A DNA stretch of 64,000 bases, taken from JANYCO01 sp035535995. Its GTDB lineage: Bacteria > Bacteroidota > Bacteroidia > Cytophagales > Cytophagaceae. Positions 42,407 through 48,855 of the stretch are shown in pieces. The stretch covers positions 1-64,000 of the forward strand of contig DATLOZ010000008.1 of assembly GCA_035535995.1 (NCBI GenBank). Reading direction: 5' to 3'. Made by a program: the position numbers and the translations under genes. The first letter of the stretch is position 1; each line of letters starts with the position of its first letter. The notes under the pieces were generated by a model. The model had not been told where the DNA came from, made no database searches, and worked only from the letters and a program-made list of their open reading frames with translations.

Positions 42407-42484
42407 TTATGAATGTTGAGTTATGAATTATGAGTTAATTGTGAATACTTTAACTCATAATTCATAACTCAACATTCATAACTT
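42407..42484. repeat. Family B palindrome, copy B10 (31 of 33 paired)
   Basis: Arms TTATGAATGTTGAGTTATGA... and the reverse complement, 33 bases each with two mismatches, around an 11-base loop. It starts directly after the stop codon of the OmpA-like gene and ends two bases before the stop codon of the convergent AI-2E gene. Confidence 0.93.
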
Positions 42485-42486
42485 AT

Positions 42487-43488
42487 TTACCTGGCTTTAT
42501 TCGTCTCAATCCAAAACCTGGCCAGTAAAATAAAATAAGAAATAAGCAGCGGTCCATAGACAAGGCCGAGTACGCCAAAGACGGGAATTCCGATCACTAC
42601 TCCCAGTATGGTAATCAGTGCGTGTACATCGCCAATTTTTTTAGACAAATAAAACCGCACAACATTATCGATCGTACTTACTAATAATAATCCCCAGACC
42701 ATAATTCCTACTCCACCAACCACATTGCCTCCCATGATCTCTAATATTCCTGCCGGTCCGAACACTAGTGGTGCGCCGATGAAAGGAAGGAAACAGATAA
42801 AGAAACAAATTATTCCCCAGAAGACTGCTCCATTTATACCGAAAATCAAAAAACCAATGGTCAGCATTGCTCCTTGTATAAATGCGATCAGTCCTTGTCC
42901 AAGGAGGTTGGAATATGTGATATTCACCAATTCTACTCCAAGACGCTCCGCATGATATTTTTTGATCGGTAAATATTTGACCACTACTTCTTCCATTTTT
43001 TTATGGTCTCTGAACATAAAAAACAACGACACATACATGACCGCCAGTTGCAATAGAATGTTGGTGGCTATGTTCAATGCATTGGAAAGTAAGTGCAATA
43101 TTTTCGACTGTGCGGATACAATAATTTCATCCAGACTTTTTTTGTCGGAATATTTCTGGATCAAAGGCCAGATTTTTTCTCTTATAATTCCAAGTTGCTC
43201 CGGATGTGCTCGTACGGAAATTACTTTTGAATAAAGCATCCAACACAAAATGGTAAAAGGAATAACGATCAGAATAAAGGAAATGAATATCACAAAAAGT
43301 GTGGCAGGCACCGGTCTCCAGTTGCTCTTCTCCGTAAGACGCAGATAGGTAGAACGGAACATCGCATAGAAAAGGATCGCTCCCATTACCCCGTCCAGAA
43401 TGGCTTGTGACATATAAGCCAGTATTAACCCAAAAATAATCAACAGAATCAGTAAATAACTTTGCTGTGAGTAGGCATGTTTCTTCAT
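42487..43488 (-). CDS. AI-2E family transporter
   Basis: Protein of 333 residues with about seven or eight membrane helices. The family pattern is present: N-terminal pair of helices, a charged middle (residues about 100-150), ITYSNLLGQGLIAFIQGAML, FLPFIGAPLVFGPAGILEIM, VSTIDNVVRFYLSKKIGDVH and ITILGVVIGIPVFGVLGLVYGP. The family exports autoinducer-2 in E. coli (TqsA), but other members are sodium/proton antiporters, so the substrate is open. Confidence 0.9.
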   Translation of the reverse strand: MKKHAYSQQSYLLILLIIFGLILAYMSQAILDGVMGAILFYAMFRSTYLRLTEKSNWRPVPATLFVIFISFILIVIPFTILCWMLYSKVISVRAHPEQLGIIREKIWPLIQKYSDKKSLDEIIVSAQSKILHLLSNALNIATNILLQLAVMYVSLFFMFRDHKKMEEVVVKYLPIKKYHAERLGVELVNITYSNLLGQGLIAFIQGAMLTIGFLIFGINGAVFWGIICFFICFLPFIGAPLVFGPAGILEIMGGNVVGGVGIMVWGLLLVSTIDNVVRFYLSKKIGDVHALITILGVVIGIPVFGVLGLVYGPLLISYFILLARFWIETNKAR

Positions 43489-43584
43489 GTAGGTAATCTC
43501 AATACTAGTACTTCCGGCAAGATAAAGACAAAAGCAGGCAAACCATTTACAGGTTTTCGTCCGTATGTTATATGATGTAAATAA

Positions 43585-43650
43585 AGTTATGAGTTATGAG
43601 TTATGAGTTGAATTAATCAACTCTGCGGATTCATTCATAATTCATAATTT
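43585..43650. repeat. Family B element, copy B11
   Basis: Left arm of tandem GAGTTATGAGTTATGAGTTG (three units). The right part is ATTCATAATTCATAATTTGC. A small hairpin AGTTGAATTAATCAACT lies in the middle. Between AI-2E and the divergent SGNH gene. Confidence 0.75.
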
Positions 43651-43690
43651 GCCACCCTTTCTATTTAAAAATATAACGGTCGTATTGCTT

Positions 43691-44407
43691 ATGTCTGCAA
43701 AACTCTATTTATTTAACCTTTCTATACTTACGATCTTGCTCTTTTCCGAGTGTCGCAACAAAGAATTTATGGACGATCCTATTCCTTCTGAAACTACCAC
43801 CATCAATACCAGCCTTCGTTATCTGGCGTTGGGTGATTCTTATACCAAAGCAGAATGTGAAAAGCCTTCCAATTCTTATCCTGCTATGATCGTACAAAAA
43901 TTAAGCGCCCAAGGAATCAACGTGCAGGAGCAAAAAACCATTGCCCAAACCGGCTGGACTACTGCTGATCTAAAAAACGCTATTACACAAGCAGGCTTAA
44001 AAGACACGTTTGAATTGGTTTCTTTGCTCATCGGCGTCAACAACCAATACCAGGGAAGATCGCCCGAAGAATACCGTGTGGAATTTCTTGAACTTCTTCA
44101 TACTTCCATCGCCTTTGCAGGCGGTAGAAAAGATAAAGTATTTGTACTTTCTATTCCCGATTACGGATACACTCCATTCGGCAGCTCCAATCAAGCATAT
44201 ATCTCCACTCAGATCAATCTTTTCAATTCGATCAATAAAGCGATCAGCGATTCGCTGGGCGTAAAATATTTTGACATAACTCCTATCTCAAGAAATGCGC
44301 AAGCAGATCCTTCGCTCATCTGCACGGATCATTTGCATCCCTCTGCTAAGATGTATACGCAATGGGTTGAACTGATGTATGCTGATCTTGTGTCTATGGT
44401 GAAGTAA
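43691..44407 (+). CDS. SGNH/GDSL hydrolase, predicted lipoprotein
   Basis: Protein of 238 residues. The ATG at 43691 gives a signal with lipobox LLFSEC (Cys about residue 20). SGNH blocks: block I YLALGDSYTKAE (nucleophile Ser about residue 49), block II TGWTTADL, block III SLLIGVNNQYQG, block V TDHLHPSAKMY (catalytic Asp and His). The family comprises esterases and lipases. Being lipid-anchored, it probably acts in the periplasm or at the surface. Confidence 0.88.
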   Translation: MSAKLYLFNLSILTILLFSECRNKEFMDDPIPSETTTINTSLRYLALGDSYTKAECEKPSNSYPAMIVQKLSAQGINVQEQKTIAQTGWTTADLKNAITQAGLKDTFELVSLLIGVNNQYQGRSPEEYRVEFLELLHTSIAFAGGRKDKVFVLSIPDYGYTPFGSSNQAYISTQINLFNSINKAISDSLGVKYFDITPISRNAQADPSLICTDHLHPSAKMYTQWVELMYADLVSMVK

Positions 44408-44509
44408 ATATAATGATACCACTACTTATGAGTCGTGGCTATGATCCGGACAGACTTTTTTATATGTAAAAAATAATACCTATTTTGGAAGAATGTTCGT
44501 GAAGAGGAA

Positions 44510-44920
44510 ATGAATTATTTTTCTATTAATACTATCAACAGCTCTTTGAAAAAAATCACTCCGGTTTTTTTATGCCTGCTCTTGTGGCTTGCCAGTACTT
44601 CTTTGTCTTTGGCACAAACCAACGGAGCTTTTGAAAAAACAAAGCGTGACAAGTCTTATAAAAAAGGCACTAACATTGAATATTATAAAAACGGAAATAT
44701 CAAATCTATCAGCCAGTATAAGCGAAAAATTTTCTGGTATTACACCGACACCTACTGGACCATTAAAGAGTACGATATGGAGGGCAACCAGGTGCGCCTG
44801 ATCAAGAAGATAACGCAAATGGCCCGGAGGGAAAATACCGAAAAAGTAATCAAAGAAGAGGTTCACAATTATGAACCGAAGAAGGAGAATACTTCAAAAG
44901 AGAACATCAGGCCGGAGTGA
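44510..44920 (+). CDS. Secreted protein of unknown function
   Basis: Protein of 136 residues. Signal peptide with hydrophobic core FLCLLLWLASTSLSLAQ (residues about 21-36). The mature part is short and very basic: TKRDKSYKKGTNIEYYKNGN, then ISQYKRKIFWYYTDTYWTIK and MEGNQVRLIKKITQMARREN. The YYKNGNIKSISQYK pattern recalls MORN/'toxin-antitoxin YwqK' repeats (Y-x-NG-x-I-x-x), at most two units. Not otherwise recognised. Confidence 0.65.
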   Translation: MNYFSINTINSSLKKITPVFLCLLLWLASTSLSLAQTNGAFEKTKRDKSYKKGTNIEYYKNGNIKSISQYKRKIFWYYTDTYWTIKEYDMEGNQVRLIKKITQMARRENTEKVIKEEVHNYEPKKENTSKENIRPE

Positions 44921-44993
44921 TAATTATATCCGCCAGCCTGTAGATGAATTAATTTATTCGGCCATTACCAAAAGTTTGTAACTCTGACGAAAA

Positions 44994-45137
44994 ATGAAAC
45001 GGGCAAAATTATCCCTGCTTTTTATTATACTCTTATCATTTGTATGGGCCTGTCACCGCGGCCCACACGGAGGTTGCGGCACTTGTCCCAGCTTTGATCC
45101 AAAGTCTTACAAAAAGAAACTAAAGTCGAAGCGATAA
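44994..45137 (+). CDS. 47-residue Cys-rich lipoprotein
   Basis: A short ORF with an ATG, a classic signal MKRAKLSLLFIILLSFVWAC with the lipobox Cys at residue 20, and a mature part of 28 residues with CHRGPHGGCGTCPSFD and a Lys-rich end (KKKLKSKR). Too short for routine calling. The clean lipoprotein signal and the terminator directly after its stop make it convincing. The Cys/His/Gly cluster could bind a metal. Function unknown. Confidence 0.7.
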   Translation: MKRAKLSLLFIILLSFVWACHRGPHGGCGTCPSFDPKSYKKKLKSKR

Positions 45138-45160
45138 AATTTAAATTATTGATTCAATTA

Positions 45161-45193
45161 AAAAAGTCTCCAACAATTATGCGGAGACTTTTT
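45161..45193. terminator. Bidirectional terminator between the small lipoprotein gene and kdsA
   Basis: Stem AAAAAGTCTCC / GGAGACTTTTT with an 11-base loop; T-run and A-run on either side. The two genes converge on it. Confidence 0.85.
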
Positions 45194-45219
45194 AATTTAA
45201 AATTTAAAATTAATAATTA

Positions 45220-46029
45220 CTACCTCACTGCTTCCCTGACACGAATCAATTTCTGTAACAAAGATTCCAACAGATCCAGCTGCAGCATATTAGCCGCATC
45301 CGATTTAGCTTCGTTGAGTCTTGGGTGTGTTTCGATGAATAAACCGTCTGCCCCTACTGCGATCGCTGCTTTGGAGATTGTTTCGATCATAGCAGGTTTA
45401 CCACCGGTAACACCGGAGGTCTGGTTCGGCTGTTGCAAAGAGTGTGTGCAATCCATTACTACCGGCACGTCGAAAGCTTTCATCTCTACCAGGTTTCTGT
45501 AGTCTACTACCAGGTCAGAGTAGCCGAAAGAATTTCCACGGTCGGTAAGAATTACATTAGGGTTGTTGAGTGATCTTACTTTTTCTACTGCAAACTTCAT
45601 GGATTGTCCGGAAAGGAATTGTCCTTTTTTAACATTCACTGCTTTGCCTGTCTGAGCCGCTGCCACAAGCAGGTCTGTCTGGCGACACAGGAATGCCGGG
45701 ATCTGCAATACGTCTACATATTCCGCAGCCATTGCGGCTTCGTGACTTTCATGTATATCGGTCACTACCGGCACGTTGAATGTATCGCTTACTTCTTTAA
45801 GAATTTTTAGCGCCTTCTCATCGCCAATACCCGTAAAGGAATCCAGCTTGGTGCGGTTTGCTTTTTTATAAGAACCTTTGAAGATATAAGGGATTTTATA
45901 TTTGTCAGAAAGTTTTACAATCCGCTCAGCTATTTCCAGGGCTATATCGCGGCCTTCTATGGCACAAGGCCCAGCCATCAGAAAGAAATTACCGCTGTCG
46001 GTGTATTTAAGTTTTGAGATATTGATCAT
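45220..46029 (-). CDS. kdsA: 3-Deoxy-D-manno-octulosonate 8-phosphate synthase
   Basis: Protein of 269 residues. FLMAGPCAIEGRDIALEIAE (about residues 16-35), FKGSYKKANRTKLDSFTG, PVVTDIHESHEA, LQIPAFLCRQTDLLVAAA, VMDCTHSLQQPNQTSG, and the ending FIETHPRLNEAKSDAANML. It joins PEP to arabinose 5-phosphate for lipopolysaccharide. The Cys in GPCAIE is a metal ligand in the metal-dependent class; E. coli KdsA has Asn there. This enzyme therefore probably needs a divalent metal. Confidence 0.96.
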   Translation of the reverse strand: MINISKLKYTDSGNFFLMAGPCAIEGRDIALEIAERIVKLSDKYKIPYIFKGSYKKANRTKLDSFTGIGDEKALKILKEVSDTFNVPVVTDIHESHEAAMAAEYVDVLQIPAFLCRQTDLLVAAAQTGKAVNVKKGQFLSGQSMKFAVEKVRSLNNPNVILTDRGNSFGYSDLVVDYRNLVEMKAFDVPVVMDCTHSLQQPNQTSGVTGGKPAMIETISKAAIAVGADGLFIETHPRLNEAKSDAANMLQLDLLESLLQKLIRVREAVR

Positions 46030-46252
46030 GATAAAGGGATATTTTTTACAAAGGAAAGAAGATTAAAGGAATTTTAAATTTTAATTTTTGAATTTTAAAT
46101 GAATTGTTTTGTGGAAATGCACCGGATAAACTCACTATTGGCATTTCGTCTATTCTGGTCCACAATGGAATTAAGCGTATTAAAATTTGAAAAAGTCCAA
46201 TTTATCTTTATTTTTACAAATAGAATTGCACCTTAAACCTAATTTAATTCAA

Positions 46253-47197
46253 ATGGCAGAAACAAAAAAGCAGGCTGAGGAGCCTAAAAAAAGCGGAAGC
46301 AATAAGGGATTATTAATCGCTTTTATCATCATACTCGCTGCAATAAATGGAATTCAATTGTTTTTTAACCTTACCCAAAACAATACCATCAAAGAGCAAA
46401 CTACTACAATAACCGAAAATAAATCCACCATCGATAGTTTGAATGTACAGCTGGATGCTGCGATCAAGGAGCTTAACGCCAAAAAAGATGAGATCGCTCA
46501 GCTTGGTGGCGATACTGTCCGCCTGGGAGAGCAAATCCGCCAATTGATCCTTGAGAAAAAACAACTTCAGGCATCAAGCTACAACTATCAGAAAAAGTAC
46601 AACGAGATCAAAGATCAGATCGAAGCGGCCAACAGGATCCGCGAAGATGCTGACAAGGAGGTAGACAGACTGAAAGAATTGCTAGCAAAACAAGATACGA
46701 TCATTACTAACCAAAAAGTGACCATCGTACAGCGCGAAGATTCGATTATCAAGATCACTTCAGAGAAAAACAAACTGGCCGAAAAAGTGGCCATCGCTTC
46801 TGTGCTCAGAGCCGATAATTTCAAAATAGAAGCCCTGAATGCTAAAGGCAAAGCCGATAGCGACGGAGAATTCAAAGCGAAAAAGATCGATAAGATCCGC
46901 GTTACATTTACACTTGCGGAAAACAAAGTAGCGGAAAAAGGCGGCAGAGATGTGTACTTCCGCATGATCGAGCCAGATGGCAGTGCATTGTTTGACCTTG
47001 CCAACGGTGGAGGCAGCTTCCAGTTTGAAGGCAAAGAAATTTTCTACACGATGAAACAAACCATCCTGTTTGAAAACAAAGGTCAGAAAGTAACCTACGA
47101 ATACAAAAAAGGAACCCCATACAAACCGGGCAACCACAAGATCGAGATCTACTGCGAAGGATTCAAGATCGGTGAATCTTCCTTCCATGTGAAATAG
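46253..47197 (+). CDS. Membrane-anchored coiled-coil protein, unknown function
   Basis: Protein of 314 residues. A Lys-rich N-terminus, one membrane helix (about residues 19-38, GLLIAFIIILAAINGIQLFF), a long coiled coil (about 45-190, heptads with IDSLNVQLDAAIKELNAKKD) and a globular C-terminal domain of about 105 residues with beta-strand character (DKIRVTFTLAENKVAEKGGR, YFRMIEPDGSALFDLANGGG, HKIEIYCEGFKIGESSFHVK). The frame is open to 46187, but the ATG at 46253 (MAETKKQ) is better. Proteins of this shape are common in Bacteroidota without assigned role. A strong terminator follows. Confidence 0.8.
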   Translation: MAETKKQAEEPKKSGSNKGLLIAFIIILAAINGIQLFFNLTQNNTIKEQTTTITENKSTIDSLNVQLDAAIKELNAKKDEIAQLGGDTVRLGEQIRQLILEKKQLQASSYNYQKKYNEIKDQIEAANRIREDADKEVDRLKELLAKQDTIITNQKVTIVQREDSIIKITSEKNKLAEKVAIASVLRADNFKIEALNAKGKADSDGEFKAKKIDKIRVTFTLAENKVAEKGGRDVYFRMIEPDGSALFDLANGGGSFQFEGKEIFYTMKQTILFENKGQKVTYEYKKGTPYKPGNHKIEIYCEGFKIGESSFHVK

Positions 47198-47220
47198 ATA
47201 TTAACTGCAATCGCAGTTTG

Positions 47221-47255
47221 AAAACCCCGTTCAGTCTTTACTGGACGGGGTTTTT
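47221..47255 (+). terminator. Rho-independent terminator after the coiled-coil gene
   Basis: Stem AACCCCGTTCAGT / ACTGGACGGGGTT (one mismatch) with a CTTT loop and TTTTT. Confidence 0.9.
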
Positions 47256-47263
47256 CATTCAAA

Positions 47264-47320
47264 CTCAGTACTGTTGCTGTTGCTCTTGCTGTCAGATTGC
47301 AGGACAGCAACAGTACTGAG
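47264..47320. repeat. Family C palindrome, copy C2
   Basis: Perfect outer stem CTCAGTACTGTTGCTGT / ACAGCAACAGTACTGAG (17 bases). The loop TGCTCTTGCTGTCAGATTGC and on can pair in an alternative way. The loop core is shared with copy C1 in reverse orientation. Confidence 0.88.
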
Positions 47321-47348
47321 ATAGTTGGGTAGAGAGAAATTCATTTTT

Positions 47349-47382
47349 ATCCAGGATCCGGCATCCAGCGTCTGGCATCTTT
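47349..47382. repeat. Family A half element, copy A9
   Basis: Right-type arm only: ATCCGGCATCCAGCGTCTGG and CATCT (GGYATCY units, partly decayed), upstream of the Mrp gene, without a partner arm. Confidence 0.65.
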
Positions 47383-47423
47383 CCGGTTTTTAAGTTAAAT
47401 TGCACTATATTTTAACAGTGAAC

Positions 47424-48515
47424 ATGGCAGTAAGTAAAGAAGATGTATTAAAAGCACTGAGTACCGTGCAGGAGCCGGATCTGAAAAAAGACCTGGTAAC
47501 GCTAAACATGGTGAAGGATGTGGAGGTGAAGGGTAATCAAGTAAGTTTTACCGTAGTGCTCACTACTCCTGCCTGCCCCTTAAAAGAATTGATCCGTTCT
47601 TCCTGCGTGGAAGCCGTACAAAAAATAGACCCTAATCTCCAGGTGGTCGTAAATCTCACAGCCAACGTAACTTCTACCCGTTTGAACGGACCGCTGTTGC
47701 CGGGAGTAAAAAATATCATTGCCATTGGTTCGGGTAAAGGTGGTGTAGGAAAATCTACCGTCACAGCCAACCTGGCGATCGCACTGGCCAAGACCGGCGC
47801 CAATGTAGGCTTGATTGATGCCGATATCTTCGGTCCTTCACAACCTATCTTGTTTGATCTTGAAGATGCGCGACCTACCGTTGTACAGGAGAATGGTAAA
47901 AACTGGATCATCCCAATACAGCAATACGGTGTGAAACTTATTTCGATCGGTTTCCTGGCGCCTGCCGAAAGCGCAGTGGTGTGGAGAGGCCCGATGGCCA
48001 GCGCTGCACTAAAGCAGTTTCTGGGAGACTGTAAATGGGGCGAACTAGACTACCTTCTTATCGACCTTCCTCCGGGCACCAGCGATATTCATCTTACCCT
48101 TGTACAAACTGTACCGGTTACCGGTGCGATCATCGTTACCACTCCTCAGAAAGTGGCGATCGCCGATTCGCAGAAAGGCGTGAGCATGTTCCGGCAACCG
48201 CAGATCAACGTACCGATCCTGGGCGTGATTGAGAACATGGCTTGGTTTACACCGGAAGAACATCCACAGGAAAAATATTATATCTTTGGCAAAGACGGTG
48301 GCAAAGAGATGGCAGAACGAAACGACTGCGCTTTGTTGGGCCAGATCCCATTGGTACAAAGCATTCGCGAAAGCGGTGATGCAGGAAGACCAAAAGTACT
48401 CGACAGCGATCTTGTAGCCGAAGCCTTCCAGGAACTTGCTGAAAGCGTAGCTCAGCAAATAGCGATCCGCAACGCCACGCGCGAAACCACCAAGCCTGTA
48501 GAAATCAAGCTATAA
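47424..48515 (+). CDS. Mrp/NBP35-type Fe-S carrier ATPase without the CxxC motif
   Basis: Protein of 363 residues. N-terminal MIP18-like domain (about residues 1-85, with LTTPACPLKELIRSS). P-loop IAIGSGKGGVGKSTVTANLA (about residue 102), deviant Walker A Lys, LIDADIFGPSQP, YLLIDLPPGTSDIHLTLVQ. Mrp proteins usually carry CPxC after ENM-(S/A); here ENMAWFTPEEHPQEKYYIFG has none. From memory this is common in Bacteroidota. It would load Fe-S clusters. Start at 47424 (MAVSKEDV) preferred to 47400. The NifU-like gene follows 54 bases later. Confidence 0.9.
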   Translation: MAVSKEDVLKALSTVQEPDLKKDLVTLNMVKDVEVKGNQVSFTVVLTTPACPLKELIRSSCVEAVQKIDPNLQVVVNLTANVTSTRLNGPLLPGVKNIIAIGSGKGGVGKSTVTANLAIALAKTGANVGLIDADIFGPSQPILFDLEDARPTVVQENGKNWIIPIQQYGVKLISIGFLAPAESAVVWRGPMASAALKQFLGDCKWGELDYLLIDLPPGTSDIHLTLVQTVPVTGAIIVTTPQKVAIADSQKGVSMFRQPQINVPILGVIENMAWFTPEEHPQEKYYIFGKDGGKEMAERNDCALLGQIPLVQSIRESGDAGRPKVLDSDLVAEAFQELAESVAQQIAIRNATRETTKPVEIKL

Positions 48516-48569
48516 TGCAGGCGCTTGTAACGATGGAATTTTAATGAACTGATTGATGTTTTAGAAAAT

Positions 48570-48821
48570 ATGGAAACAACCCTCACAAAAAATGAACTTA
48601 TCAACCGTGTGGAAGTAGCGCTCAACACCATCCGCCCTTATCTGGAAGCAGACGGAGGAAATGTAAAGCTGCTCGATATTTCCGAAGACATGATCGTAAA
48701 ACTGGAAATGATGGGCAACTGCGGTTCCTGCCCTATGTCTCCTATGACCCTGAAAGCAGGCGTGGAAGAGGCGATCAAAAAAGAAGTTCCGGAGATCAAA
48801 GGCGTAATTGCTGTAAACTGA
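48570..48821 (+). CDS. NifU-like Fe-S scaffold protein
   Basis: Protein of 83 residues, single NifU C-terminal domain: IRPYLEADGGNVKLLDI, then the cluster motif MGNCGSCPMSPMTLKAGVEE (Cys51, Cys54) and VPEIKGVIAV. Holds a [4Fe-4S] cluster between two subunits. Its position directly after the Mrp gene makes a joint role in cluster transfer likely. Confidence 0.93.
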   Translation: METTLTKNELINRVEVALNTIRPYLEADGGNVKLLDISEDMIVKLEMMGNCGSCPMSPMTLKAGVEEAIKKEVPEIKGVIAVN

Positions 48822-48855
48822 TCTTATCCTTTTAAAAAATCATAACATTTATTCA

